The notes below the pieces were generated by a model. That model was not told the origin of the DNA. It did not search any database and was given only the letters and a program-made list of their open reading frames with translations. The position numbers and the translations under genes are program-made. From NCBI RefSeq assembly GCF_000443995.1, contig NZ_AUMC01000010.1, positions 372,001 through 436,000 on the forward strand: a stretch of DNA of 64,000 nucleotides, in the 5' to 3' direction. Source of the DNA: Bacteriovorax sp. BAL6_X (lineage in GTDB: Bacteria > Bdellovibrionota > Bacteriovoracia > Bacteriovoracales > Bacteriovoracaceae). This document shows, in pieces, positions 52,243 through 61,564 of this stretch (position 1 is the first letter of the stretch; the number at the start of each line of letters is the position of its first letter).

Positions 52243-53490
52243 ATGCATTTAAGTGAATTGAGAGAGATGGAAATCAAAGAGTTAAACAAAATTGCTGAAA
52301 AGGCAAAAATTGAAAACTCTGCGGGAATGAAAAAACACGAACTAATCTTTGCTATTCTAAAAGCACACGCAAAAGAAAAACAGGACATTTTTGGAAACGG
52401 TGTTCTTGAGATCTTACCAGATGGTTTCGGATTCTTAAGATCTCCTGGTTATAACTACCTTCCTGGTGCCGATGATATTTATGTATCACCAAGTCAAATT
52501 AGAAAGTTTGCCCTTAAAAAAGGAGACTCTGTCGAAGGACAAATTCGTCCACCAAAAGATAACGAAAGATACTTCGCTCTTTTAAAAGTAAGCACAATCA
52601 ACGATCAAGAGCCTGCTGCTCACAAGAAGACAGTTCTTTTCGATAACTTAACTCCATTATACCCACAAAAGAAGATTAACCTTGAGTTTAATCCAAGCAA
52701 TTACTCAACTCGTATGATCGATATGTTCGTGCCACAAGGGTTCGGACAACGTTGTCTGATCGTTGCTCCTCCAAAAGCTGGTAAGACACACTTATTACAA
52801 GAGGTTGCAAACGCAATTACTGAAAATCACCCAGAATCAGTTCTTATCGTTCTTCTAATTGATGAAAGACCGGAAGAAGTAACTGACATGAAGAGAAATG
52901 TTAACGCGGAAGTTGTTTCATCAACATTTGATGAGCCTGCAAACCGTCACGTTCAAGTAGCGGAGATGGTTCTTGAAAAAGCAAAGCGTCTTACTGAAGC
53001 TGGCAAAGATGTTATTATCCTTCTTGATTCAATTACTCGTCTTGCGCGTGCATATAACACTGTTGTTCCACCATCTGGAAAGATCCTTTCTGGTGGGGTT
53101 GACTCAAATGCACTACACAGACCAAAGAGGTTCTTCGGTGCTGCTAGAAATATTGAAAATGGTGGTTCTCTTACAATTATCGCTACTGCACTTGTTGATA
53201 CAGGCTCAAGAATGGATGAAGTTATCTTTGAAGAATTTAAAGGAACGGGTAACTCTGAAATTCAACTTGATAGAAAGCTTCTTGAGAAGAGAATCTTCCC
53301 TGCTCTTGATATCAACAAATCTTCAACTCGTAAGGAAGATCTACTTATGGATCAACTAGATCTACAAAGAACTTATGTTCTAAGAAAGGTTCTTCACCCA
53401 ATGAGTACTATTGATGCAATGGAATTTATGCTTCAAAGAATTACGAAGAGTAAAACTAATGCAGAATTCATGGACTCAATGAATAGCTAA
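52243..53490 (+). CDS. rho: Transcription termination factor Rho
   Basis: 415 aa. The N-terminal OB-fold region is [19 protein letters not shown]...[37 protein letters not shown], followed by the RecA-like ATPase with Walker [25 protein letters not shown], and [18 protein letters not shown] precedes the ATG by 11 nt, longer than usual. No long insertion. Followed by prfA (22 nt gap), prmC and murA, likely one operon. Confidence 0.96.
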   Translation: MHLSELREMEIKELNKIAEKAKIENSAGMKKHELIFAILKAHAKEKQDIFGNGVLEILPDGFGFLRSPGYNYLPGADDIYVSPSQIRKFALKKGDSVEGQIRPPKDNERYFALLKVSTINDQEPAAHKKTVLFDNLTPLYPQKKINLEFNPSNYSTRMIDMFVPQGFGQRCLIVAPPKAGKTHLLQEVANAITENHPESVLIVLLIDERPEEVTDMKRNVNAEVVSSTFDEPANRHVQVAEMVLEKAKRLTEAGKDVIILLDSITRLARAYNTVVPPSGKILSGGVDSNALHRPKRFFGAARNIENGGSLTIIATALVDTGSRMDEVIFEEFKGTGNSEIQLDRKLLEKRIFPALDINKSSTRKEDLLMDQLDLQRTYVLRKVLHPMSTIDAMEFMLQRITKSKTNAEFMDSMNS

Positions 53491-53512
53491 GAAAAAGCTA
53501 AAAGGATTTTAA

Positions 53513-54583
53513 ATGAGCATGTTTGATAAGCTTGATTCAGTTGTACAGCGCTTTGAGGTACTGACTGAAAAAATGGCAGACCCAACATTATATGATAGGC
53601 AAGAGGAGTTCAAAAAGATTTCAGCAGAACGTGCAAATCTTGAAGAAGTTGTCATTGCTTACAAAAAATATAAGCAAATTAAAGAGGATATTGCCGAAGC
53701 AAAAGAGATGCTTAAGGAAAGTGATCCTGATATGAAGGAGATGGCAAAAGAAGTTCTCGATGAGAATGAGCCATTAATTCCTGAGCTTGAAGATGAGCTT
53801 AAGATCCTTCTTCTGCCAAAAGATCCACTAGATGATAAGAACGTTATGGTTGAAATTCGTGCCGGTGCTGGAGGGGACGAAGCTTCGATCTTCACTGGTG
53901 ATGTTCTAAGAATGTACCAGAACTACGCTCGCTCGGTAGGCTGGAAAGTTGAAATTGACTCTCTTTCTGAAAACGATGAAGGGATTAAAGAGGTTATCTT
54001 TTCAATTTCTGGTGAGAAAGTTTACTCAAAGATGAAATATGAATCTGGTGTCCACAGAGTTCAACGTGTTCCAAAAACAGAATCTCAAGGGCGTGTCCAC
54101 ACTTCAACGATTACAGTTGCAGTAATGCCTGAAACTGAGGATCTTGAGTGGGAACTCGACATGAATGATGTTCGTGTTGAGGTTATGCGTGCCTCTGGTT
54201 CAGGTGGGCAGCACGTTAACACGACTGACTCTGCGGTTCGTATGACTCACATTCCAACGGGAATTGCAGTTTATAACCAAGATCAAAAGTCACAGCTTAA
54301 AAATAAAGAAAAGGCCAAGAAGATTCTTGCAGCACGTATTTTTGATAAAATGCTACAAGAAAAGAATGCTTCTGAGGCAGCTGAGAGAAAAGGCTTAATC
54401 GGTACAGGTGATCGTTCTGAGCGTATTAGAACTTATAATTATCCTCAGGGGCGTTTAACTGACCACCGTATTGGTCTGACTCTTTACTCTCTTGATAAGA
54501 TTATTGAGGGTGATATGGCCCCGGTTCTTGATGCACTAATTGCTCATAACCAAGCAGAGTTGCTTAAAGGCCAAGAGGAATAA
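53513..54583 (+). CDS. prfA: Peptide chain release factor 1
   Basis: 356 aa. GGQ loop RASGSGGQHVNTTDSAVRMTHIPTGI catalyses peptidyl-tRNA hydrolysis; recognition of UAA/UAG is by the PxT region (VPKTESQGRVHTSTITVAV: P-x-T). RAGAGGDEASIF and the C-terminal YNYPQGRLTDHRIGLTLY are typical of RF1. AAGGA before ATG 53513. Adjacent to its methyltransferase prmC. Confidence 0.97.
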   Translation: MSMFDKLDSVVQRFEVLTEKMADPTLYDRQEEFKKISAERANLEEVVIAYKKYKQIKEDIAEAKEMLKESDPDMKEMAKEVLDENEPLIPELEDELKILLLPKDPLDDKNVMVEIRAGAGGDEASIFTGDVLRMYQNYARSVGWKVEIDSLSENDEGIKEVIFSISGEKVYSKMKYESGVHRVQRVPKTESQGRVHTSTITVAVMPETEDLEWELDMNDVRVEVMRASGSGGQHVNTTDSAVRMTHIPTGIAVYNQDQKSQLKNKEKAKKILAARIFDKMLQEKNASEAAERKGLIGTGDRSERIRTYNYPQGRLTDHRIGLTLYSLDKIIEGDMAPVLDALIAHNQAELLKGQEE

Positions 54584-54591
54584 GTAGTAGC

Positions 54592-55476
54592 ATGAGCTTC
54601 ACTACACTTGGGGACTACATCGGCTCGTTCTTTAATGAGAATAAAAAATTCTTAGCGGCAAACTACCCTGGAATTACTCTTTCTCGTTTAAAGGCCGAGC
54701 TGAAGGACTTCTGTCGTATCCTCGAGTCTCAATTCGATGACATTTATATTTCTGAAAATAAAGGTGTCATTGAAGAGTTCTTAAAAAAAGTCAGACAGGG
54801 GACACCTCTCGAATACATTAGCAATCGTGCTTTCTTTTATCGCTCTTCTTTTTATGTAAATGAAAATGTTCTTATTCCTCGAAGTGAAACGGAAATCATG
54901 GTGGAGTGGACATCTGAATATATTAAGAAGAATAAGCTCAATGATATCTCTATTGCAGATATCGGCACAGGAAGTGGGGCAATTGCCCTAAGTTTAGCAG
55001 GAGAAATTGGAGAAATTGAAGCGAGAATTGTGGCCAGTGATATTAGTCCTATGGCCTTAGAAGTTGCTCGTGCCAATAAATTCTTTCACCGATACCGCTA
55101 TCCAAAGACTGTAAAAATTGTCTTTGAAGAATCTGATTTATTAACAAATCTCGATGAGAAATTCGACATCATCATTAGTAATCCTCCATATATTAAGGAA
55201 GCCGCTGACTTAAGTGAAGTACATGGACAGGTTCATCGTTTTGAACCTCATCTTGCTCTTTACTTAAAAGATGAAGATTACGATAATTGGTTTAAAAATT
55301 TCTTCCAACAAGTGGAGGAAAAGTTGAATACCGGTGGCCTGTTCATAATGGAAGGTAGTGAATTGCATTTAGAACACTTAAAAGATATTTTAAGTGAATA
55401 TCAATTCTCTAATCTTGAACTGATTAAGGACTACACTGATCGCTACCGTTTTCTAAAAGGAATTAAAAATGGATAA
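54592..55476 (+). CDS. prmC: Release factor glutamine methyltransferase
   Basis: 294 aa. SAM-dependent enzyme that methylates the GGQ glutamine of RF1/RF2. N-terminal helical domain, then IADIGTGSGAIALSLA (SAM site) and SNPPYIKEA (NPPY catalytic loop). It begins 8 nt after the prfA stop and overlaps murA by 8 nt, so all are cotranscribed. Confidence 0.95.
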   Translation: MSFTTLGDYIGSFFNENKKFLAANYPGITLSRLKAELKDFCRILESQFDDIYISENKGVIEEFLKKVRQGTPLEYISNRAFFYRSSFYVNENVLIPRSETEIMVEWTSEYIKKNKLNDISIADIGTGSGAIALSLAGEIGEIEARIVASDISPMALEVARANKFFHRYRYPKTVKIVFEESDLLTNLDEKFDIIISNPPYIKEAADLSEVHGQVHRFEPHLALYLKDEDYDNWFKNFFQQVEEKLNTGGLFIMEGSELHLEHLKDILSEYQFSNLELIKDYTDRYRFLKGIKNG

Positions 55477-56719
55477 AATTATAGTTAAAGGACCAGCACG
55501 TCTTTCTGGTGAAGTTGAAATATCTCCGGCCAAGAATGCCTGTCTGCCAATCTTAGCGGCAATCCTTTTAACAGATAAGAAAGTTACATTAACGAGTCTA
55601 CCAAAGCTTCGTGATATTAATACAATGCTTAAGCTTCTTGAGATGATGGGCGTACAATGTGATCGAAATGGAAAGGATATTACATTCGATGCTTCTTCTC
55701 TAAGTTCTCACGAAGCAACTTATGAGCTTGTTAAAACAATGCGTGCATCGATCTTTGTTCTTGGGCCACTTCTTTCGCGTCTTGGAAAAGCTAAAGTATC
55801 ACTTCCTGGTGGTTGTGCCATTGGTACTCGTCCAATTGATATTCACCTCGACAACCTTGAGAAGATGAATGTTAAGATTGAAATGAAAAGTGGTTACGTT
55901 TACGCAGAAACAGATCACCTTAAAGGTGCTCATGTAAAGCTTAAGTTTCCATCTGTTGGGGCAACGGAGAACCTAATTATGGCGGGTGTCTTTGCTGACG
56001 GTCAGACTATTATTGAGAATGCAGCAATGGAGCCAGAAATTGATGACCTTGCAAATTTCTTAAACTCACTAGGTGCGAAGGTTTCAGGAATCGGAACATC
56101 TCGTATTGTTGTTGACGGAGTTAAGGAACTTAATGGTGGAACTTACCAAGCAATTGGTGACCGAATTGAGGCCGCAACTTATATTATCGGAGGCCTTATG
56201 ACAAAGTCTGAGGTTACGATAAAGAACTTCAATCCAAAGCATCTTTTTAATGTTCTTGAAAACCTTCAAGGCATGGGAGCAAAGCTTGAGATCGGTGATA
56301 ACTTTGTTAAGACATACCCATCTTCACTTAAAGGTTCAAAAGTTATTACTGAGCCATTTCCTGGTTTCCCAACTGATGTTCAAGCACAGATGGTTGCACT
56401 TTTAACTGTTGTTGAAGGGAACTCTCTTGTGACAGAAAATATTTTTGAAAATCGTTTCATGCATGTGCCTGAACTTACTCGTCTAGGTGCAAGTATTGAG
56501 CAATTAGGAAGCTCTGTCTTTATTGAAGGTGGAAAGCCTCTAACGGCAGCTCCTGTAATGTGTACAGATCTTCGTGCCTCAGCAGCTCTCGTTCTTGCCG
56601 CTCTTTGTGCATACGGTGAAACGAAAATTGATCGTGTTTACCATCTTCAGCGTGGTTATGAAGATCTACCGGAGAAGCTTAAGAAGCTTGGTGCAAGTGT
56701 TGAACTCGTAAACGAATAG
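55469..56719 (+). CDS. murA: UDP-N-acetylglucosamine 1-carboxyvinyltransferase
   Basis: 416 aa. First committed step of peptidoglycan synthesis. The active-site loop SLPGGCAIGTRPIDIHL contains the Cys attacked by fosfomycin (equivalent of Cys115), so the protein is predicted sensitive at that residue. KNACLPILAAILL and the C-terminal TDLRASAALVLAAL are typical. AAGGA upstream of ATG 55469, inside prmC. Confidence 0.96.
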   Translation: MDKIIVKGPARLSGEVEISPAKNACLPILAAILLTDKKVTLTSLPKLRDINTMLKLLEMMGVQCDRNGKDITFDASSLSSHEATYELVKTMRASIFVLGPLLSRLGKAKVSLPGGCAIGTRPIDIHLDNLEKMNVKIEMKSGYVYAETDHLKGAHVKLKFPSVGATENLIMAGVFADGQTIIENAAMEPEIDDLANFLNSLGAKVSGIGTSRIVVDGVKELNGGTYQAIGDRIEAATYIIGGLMTKSEVTIKNFNPKHLFNVLENLQGMGAKLEIGDNFVKTYPSSLKGSKVITEPFPGFPTDVQAQMVALLTVVEGNSLVTENIFENRFMHVPELTRLGASIEQLGSSVFIEGGKPLTAAPVMCTDLRASAALVLAALCAYGETKIDRVYHLQRGYEDLPEKLKKLGASVELVNE

Positions 56720-56730
56720 GGAGAAGCGTA

Positions 56731-57066
56731 ATGAGTGATTGTTTATTTTGCAAAATTCTAAATGGTGAAATTCCTTCAACAAAAGTATTTGAAAATGAAA
56801 GCGTTTATGGCTTTCAGGATATTCAACCACTTGCAAAAGAGCACTATCTCTTTATTCATCGCAATCACTCAAAGAATGTGAATGAGATGGATCGCGATGA
56901 TATGGCCCAGGTGTTTGATGCCATTAAAGAATTCACACAGTCGAATGAACTCGAGAATAATGGCTTTCGTGTGGTTTCAAATATTAACGATCACGGATGT
57001 CAGTCTGTTTATCATACGCATTTTCATGTACTTGGCGGTGAGCAACTTAAAGGCTTTGGCGCTTAA
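56731..57066 (+). CDS. HIT-family nucleotide hydrolase
   Basis: 111 aa. Ends YHTHFHVLGG, the HxHxHxx histidine triad, with CLFCKILNGEIPSTKVFENE at the start (zinc-binding Cys pair as in Hint proteins). Hydrolyses purine nucleoside phosphoramidates or related adducts. GGGAG before ATG 56731; 11 nt after murA, so end of the operon. A 13-bp hairpin follows. Confidence 0.92.
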   Translation: MSDCLFCKILNGEIPSTKVFENESVYGFQDIQPLAKEHYLFIHRNHSKNVNEMDRDDMAQVFDAIKEFTQSNELENNGFRVVSNINDHGCQSVYHTHFHVLGGEQLKGFGA

Positions 57067-57109
57067 GTATCCCACAATTAAAAAGTTCTATTTCAAATTA
57101 GAAATATAG

Positions 57110-57166
57110 TCTCCTTAGAATTGATTTTCGCTATAACGGCAAAAAATAATTCTAAGGAGATTTTTT
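57110..57166 (+). promoter_or_regulatory. 13-bp perfect hairpin that contains the ribosome-binding site of the next gene
   Basis: TCTCCTTAGAATT (57110-57122) pairs with AATTCTAAGGAGA (57148-57160), 25-nt loop. The right arm is the AAGGAG of the gene at 57167 and is followed by TTTTTT directly before the ATG. It is thus at once a terminator-like structure after the HIT gene and a translation switch for the lipoprotein. Confidence 0.75.
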
Positions 57167-58204
57167 ATGCGTTCAATTTTTCTGATTCCCATGATTCTAC
57201 TTCTTTCATGTGGAAAACCAAATGAAAGTGTACTTGTTGACCAAGGCCTTAATCCGAGCTTTAAAGGCCAGTCACTTATTGCAACTCAAATTCAATGTCA
57301 GTCAATTCAATTCAATTTTTCAAGTGAAGAAATTTCTTGTCCAACGACATTTATCAATGAAGAGAAGCTATTCTTATTCTCTGCTGATCAAGAAGATATC
57401 GATTTTAATACTTTAAATGATCTTTCACTTATCACTCTTAGAATTTCTACCAAGGCTGATCTTCAGGCTCGTTTTTACCTCGTTTCAAAATATGGAAAAC
57501 GTCTAAGTGAAACTGTTTTCTTTGATGGAAAGAGTGATCTGAATTTTAAAGAGAAGAATATTGGAGACTTCCTTGCGCATGAGGTTTATTTAAAATTGGA
57601 AGATTATTATACAAGTGGAGTAAGGCCTGTTTCTGTTCGTGATGAAGAAGACCAAAATTGTGATACTGGTTTATTTAATGTCGAAGATGTAAATATTGAA
57701 GATCTTCGTGGTCAGTGTCCAAACCTTAAGGTTATCACAAATTTTAAGGCAGTGGTTAATGCTCCTGTTTATAATGAAAACTCTGACTTTAATATGGAAA
57801 ACGTTGATTATTACATTCCTGCAACTCGTAGAAAAAATCCATTTAATGGAAAAAATTATACAATACCGGCCCCTCTTATTCGTTTAAATTACCGTATTTT
57901 TAAATATATGAAAGAACAAGAGTTAGAAGTTAATAGATTTTATAATATTGTAAATAACGAGTTTGGACTTGATATCAAAGAACTAGATAATGAAATTTGT
58001 GAAGAAGAAGGAATCTTAGCAATACAGTCGTACTCAGAATTAAAAAAGAAATGGATGACTCTTGACGACCAATCTGCACGAAAACAATCATTTCAATCGG
58101 TTCATATTAATGGTGAATATATTGATTTTAAAAGTAATTATAAAGTTAAAAGGTGCTATCCGGTTAAACCTAAATTAAGCGGATATATCCTTATTAAGGA
58201 ATAA
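57167..58204 (+). CDS. Lipoprotein of unknown function, hairpin-controlled translation
   Basis: 345 aa. Lipobox ILLLSCGKP (Cys16). Mature part with ~8 Cys (ATQIQCQSI, EISCPTTF, QNCDTGLF, RGQCPNLK, NEICEEEG, KRCYPV), likely disulfide-bonded. No domain recognised; the second half has FNGKNYTIPAPLIRLNYRIFKYM and is rich in Asn/Tyr. The AAGGAG lies 7 nt before ATG 57167, inside the hairpin. Followed by a strong bidirectional terminator. Confidence 0.8.
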   Translation: MRSIFLIPMILLLSCGKPNESVLVDQGLNPSFKGQSLIATQIQCQSIQFNFSSEEISCPTTFINEEKLFLFSADQEDIDFNTLNDLSLITLRISTKADLQARFYLVSKYGKRLSETVFFDGKSDLNFKEKNIGDFLAHEVYLKLEDYYTSGVRPVSVRDEEDQNCDTGLFNVEDVNIEDLRGQCPNLKVITNFKAVVNAPVYNENSDFNMENVDYYIPATRRKNPFNGKNYTIPAPLIRLNYRIFKYMKEQELEVNRFYNIVNNEFGLDIKELDNEICEEEGILAIQSYSELKKKWMTLDDQSARKQSFQSVHINGEYIDFKSNYKVKRCYPVKPKLSGYILIKE

Positions 58205-58206
58205 TG

Positions 58207-58233
58207 AAAGCCTCCGAAATGGAGGCTTTTTTA
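58207..58233. terminator. Strong bidirectional terminator between the lipoprotein and zinc operon
   Basis: AAAGCCTCC and GGAGGCTTT, 9-bp stem with loop GAAAT, T-tract on the plus side reaching the stop codon of the znuB-like gene, which is read on the other strand. Confidence 0.9.
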
Positions 58234-59022
58234 TTTGCGCTTTGAAAGGATAGTTTTAATTACATATAGAAGTAAGGTTAATATAATTATTTGAATTGGT
58301 GTGGTGCTAATCCTTTCAAATATAATAGAAGCTGCAAGACCAAGTAGTGCAGCAATTATAGCAGTCGGTAGTAATGTTAATGTAGCCTTCTTTTCACTTT
58401 TAAATGATGAACCTAGAACTAGTGCTGGAAGCATTAAAAAACTCATCGTATAGAGAAATCCAAGGACATATAAGGACGTAATTAAGGGAATCGTAAACAG
58501 AAATAACTCAATAAGAGAGTCCTTTGTTCGACCTAGAACACTTATCTCAAAAGTTCTCTTATTAATTGACTTGGCCATTAATTTATAAAGAATTCCAAAG
58601 AGAAAAAATGCTGAAATGGCCAAGATATTTTCAAAACCTGAGGCCGTTACCATATTGCCAAAGAAGCCAATGCTCATATGTGAGTCGAGTTGTGGAAAGT
58701 AGCTAATAAGAAGATATTGTAGGGACGTTAGAACAAGGTATCCTCCCACCATAAAATTATTCTTCTTATCATTCTTAATCTCTAGTTTATAAAGAGCATA
58801 TTTTCCTGCTGCAAAAAGGGTATAACTACATAGAAAGCCAGAGTATTGATCATGGAAATAGAGTTTTGCTACAAGATTTCCAAGCATGGCAAGTTGTGAA
58901 AGAAGGAAGATTTCTAAAATATTGCCACGAGAAAAGAAATGCTTACCAATTTGAGTCAGTCCTGCTGCCGAAAAGGCCGCTACAATAAATGAGAGTTTGT
59001 AAAAGGCAAAGAGACTAGTCAT
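58231..59022 (-). CDS. znuB: ABC-3-type metal transporter permease, ZnuB-like
   Basis: 263 aa, seven or eight hydrophobic helices (e.g. LSFIVAAFSAAGLTQIG, IIIFL-type stretches, FLMLPALVLGSS), the architecture of ABC-3 (ZnuB/MntB) permeases, but divergent in sequence. Last gene of the operon; its start overlaps the ATPase gene by 8 nt. Substrate zinc is inferred from the neighbours: a ZnuA-like binding protein and a Zur-type regulator. Confidence 0.82.
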   Translation of the reverse strand: MTSLFAFYKLSFIVAAFSAAGLTQIGKHFFSRGNILEIFLLSQLAMLGNLVAKLYFHDQYSGFLCSYTLFAAGKYALYKLEIKNDKKNNFMVGGYLVLTSLQYLLISYFPQLDSHMSIGFFGNMVTASGFENILAISAFFLFGILYKLMAKSINKRTFEISVLGRTKDSLIELFLFTIPLITSLYVLGFLYTMSFLMLPALVLGSSFKSEKKATLTLLPTAIIAALLGLAASIIFERISTTPIQIIILTLLLYVIKTILSKRK

Positions 59023-59596
59023 GGCGCTTCACCTCGAGGACCTTTAATCGATTCTCTGGTATATCGATGACATGATGACTCACAAGAATGATAGAAATTC
59101 CTAAAACCGTACTAACTTTAATTAAAAGATCAGAGACAATCTTAATTGAGTCCTTGTCGAGATGATTAAATGGTTCATCTAGGATAAGAACTTTCGTATT
59201 CTTTGTTAGACGAGTTAAGATCATGACCTTTTGTTTCTCCCCACCACTTGCATTAATCCATCTCTTTTTTCTTAGAGAGTCTGTGATAAGCTCATTACTT
59301 GAATCCATGGCCTCATAAAGATCGTGGATTTCTCCAATTGTGTATGAGAAGTTTGTATTTGGGTTTGTTATTTGTGGAAGGTATGAAATTGCATATTTAG
59401 GGATCGTCCAGTTATAAGAACCAGATATTTTAGGGATTGCCCCCAGAATCGTCTTTATTAGAGTTGTTTTCCCACTTCCATTAGTACCTTGAATATAGAG
59501 GATTTCACCAGCACCTAGGCTTAGGTTAATGCCACTTGAAAGTGGGGATTTGTGGCCAATGGCCAGCTCTTCTATATTGAGGTAGCAGTGTTTCAT
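59015..59596 (-). CDS. znuC: ABC transporter ATP-binding protein, ZnuC-like (short)
   Basis: 193 aa, shorter than the usual ~250. Walker A IQGTNGSGKTTLIK, ABC signature NASGGEKQKV, Walker B KVLILDEPFNHLD and H-loop VSHHVID are all intact, so it should be active; it lacks the C-terminal extension of E. coli ZnuC. Stop overlaps the znuB-like start by 8 nt; its start overlaps the znuA-like stop by 1 nt. Confidence 0.88.
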   Translation of the reverse strand: MKHCYLNIEELAIGHKSPLSSGINLSLGAGEILYIQGTNGSGKTTLIKTILGAIPKISGSYNWTIPKYAISYLPQITNPNTNFSYTIGEIHDLYEAMDSSNELITDSLRKKRWINASGGEKQKVMILTRLTKNTKVLILDEPFNHLDKDSIKIVSDLLIKVSTVLGISIILVSHHVIDIPENRLKVLEVKRHD

Positions 59597-60507
59597 TATT
59601 TAGCTTTAACCTTAGCATTCTCAAGGATATCTTTAGCGATATAGCTAAGTAGATCTTCGTAGGTTTTAACCTTGCCTTCCTTTTCAATACTAATTGGGAC
59701 GCGGCTTACATGAATTCCACTCATTTCTTGAAATTTATCAGTTAAATTCTTTGGAGAAGTTGTAGCAGCAAGAGCAAGTGAGACACCTTTTTGTTTGGCC
59801 TCAATTGATACTCTAGCAAGTCGCCCTGCTGAAGGTGGAACACCTGGAACAGATTCAATGGCACCAATATTACTTATTCCAAATTCATTTAAGAAGTATG
59901 AAAATTCACGGTGGTACTCCATGAATTTTAAATTTTTAACATTCTTAAGTTGATTGGCTATTTTTGATTTAAGTTTGTTGATATCTTTTTTCGTATTTTC
60001 AAAATTATTTAAATAGTAGGCAGCGTTCTTTGAATCAATATCAATAAGAACATTTAAGACTGTTTCAGCACCTTGAAGAAAAGCTGTTGGCCCTAGATGA
60101 TAGTGAGGATTTCCTTGTGGATGTACATCTCCGTGCGAACGATCAATTTTTCCTGTTGGAACATCTAGTGCTTTTACTGTTTTTCCTGTTTCGCAGTATC
60201 CTTTTCCTCCTGGTTGAATCTTTCGATTACCTGAGCGAGTAAGAATCTTTGGCGCCCATCCGACCTCAAGGTCAAGTCCTACCATACAAAAGATATCAGC
60301 ATTTGCGGCCTTTGCAATAAAGTGAGGCATGGCATCGATATAGTGTGGATCTTCAGTCCCGTTAAGAAGTGATTCAACTTCAACTTTCTCGCCACCAATA
60401 CGTTGAGCAAGCCAAGCGATATCTGTTGTTGTCGTTATGACCTTTAGTTTTGCCATTGCATTGAAACTAAATGCTAGAAATAGAATTATTATGATTTTAG
60501 AATTCAT
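59596..60507 (-). CDS. znuA: Zinc-binding periplasmic protein, ZnuA-like (cluster A-I)
   Basis: 303 aa with signal peptide MNSKIIIILFLAFSFNAMA. Metal-site candidates: GTEDPHYIDAMP (His), HYHLGPTAFLQ (His) and MEYHREFSYFLNEFGI (His), as in Zn/Mn A-I binding proteins, plus a short His/Asp loop GDVHPQGNPHYH near residue 125. No long His-rich insert as in E. coli ZnuA. Its first 11 nt overlap the preceding gene, so the operon is translationally coupled. Confidence 0.88.
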   Translation of the reverse strand: MNSKIIIILFLAFSFNAMAKLKVITTTTDIAWLAQRIGGEKVEVESLLNGTEDPHYIDAMPHFIAKAANADIFCMVGLDLEVGWAPKILTRSGNRKIQPGGKGYCETGKTVKALDVPTGKIDRSHGDVHPQGNPHYHLGPTAFLQGAETVLNVLIDIDSKNAAYYLNNFENTKKDINKLKSKIANQLKNVKNLKFMEYHREFSYFLNEFGISNIGAIESVPGVPPSAGRLARVSIEAKQKGVSLALAATTSPKNLTDKFQEMSGIHVSRVPISIEKEGKVKTYEDLLSYIAKDILENAKVKAK

Positions 60508-61564
60508 GGGCCGGATGACTCCCTAAAATAAAGATAAACTGTAGTGATAAACGTGTATCTTTTGCTGTTGTCGCACCTTCTTCTCGGTCAAATTCGTGTG
60601 AAATTGTTGGACGTATCTTTGCAAACTCACTCGATGTATATGTTGTTTGAAGAAGAGCACCATAGCTAATATTATTAATTTTCTTTCCTGTTAATGAGTT
60701 TCTCTTTGAAAGATCTTTAAAAGCATCGAGGCGAAAACCAACACTCGTTTGGGCTCCTGTTGCAAAGTCATTAAAGACATAGAGACCAACTTGTTCTGTG
60801 ATGTCACCATCTATATCTTTTTCACTCTTATACCAAAGTTCAGATTGGAGAAGGTAATTTAAGGTTTTTCCTTCTTTCCACTTTCCTGTTAAGTCAATTC
60901 CCGCAAGCATCATTTGATTATCTTGTGCATCTGTGCGGCCAAGATAATTTAAACCGAACTCCATTCCATTAGTTGTACTAAATGGAAGGAAGCTTGAGAG
61001 CCTTGTGTAGTGAGTAGGGGACTTTGGCTTACTACCTGCTGTGTGAGAGTGTCCATAACGATGGCCGCTAGTTACACCAACAGTTAGATTCATATTCATA
61101 CTAGAGGGGATAAGGTAATTATATTCAACTCCAGCATCAAAGACACCTTCTTCTGCAAAGAATGTACGATGAACTTTTGGGGCCCTTGTAAATGCCCAGT
61201 CATGTTGATGAAAACGATTTAATCGTCCTACTCCAAGGAAGAATTGCCCAACCTTCAGGTTAGAGCGTGGAATTAGTTTTGAAGTTGCAATATAGAGTTC
61301 GTGAAGTTCAAATACTGTTTCACCATTTTCATCGTGAGCAGCAGCACTTAAAACTCCATCGAATTGATGATCAATAGGAGCGTAGAACATAAACTCACCC
61401 ACTCTTGTGATAAGTTTATCTTGCGCTTGACTATCTTTATTTATACCTTGTTCATAGACAAGATCTCCAGCAACAGAAATTTCTAAACCTGTTCCTAAAA
61501 TTGCGTATGAAGAATAACTAAATGAAACTAGTATTAAGTAAAATAATATTTTAATCTTATGCAT
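60497..61564 (-). CDS. Outer-membrane barrel-like protein with His-rich loops
   Basis: 355 aa with signal peptide (MHKIKILFYLILVSFSYSSYA). The sequence alternates in the way of a transmembrane barrel (IDHQFDGVLSAAAHDENGETVFELHELYIATS, GAQTSVGFRLDAFKDL) and ends with TRLSLQFIFILGSHPAHEF. Predicted loops hold His clusters (FHQHDWAF, GHRYGHSHTAG). Porin or metal-channel role in the outer membrane is inferred from the barrel and operon. Not a TonB receptor: no plug. Overlaps both neighbours (11 nt and 8 nt). Confidence 0.75.
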   Translation of the reverse strand: MHKIKILFYLILVSFSYSSYAILGTGLEISVAGDLVYEQGINKDSQAQDKLITRVGEFMFYAPIDHQFDGVLSAAAHDENGETVFELHELYIATSKLIPRSNLKVGQFFLGVGRLNRFHQHDWAFTRAPKVHRTFFAEEGVFDAGVEYNYLIPSSMNMNLTVGVTSGHRYGHSHTAGSKPKSPTHYTRLSSFLPFSTTNGMEFGLNYLGRTDAQDNQMMLAGIDLTGKWKEGKTLNYLLQSELWYKSEKDIDGDITEQVGLYVFNDFATGAQTSVGFRLDAFKDLSKRNSLTGKKINNISYGALLQTTYTSSEFAKIRPTISHEFDREEGATTAKDTRLSLQFIFILGSHPAHEF

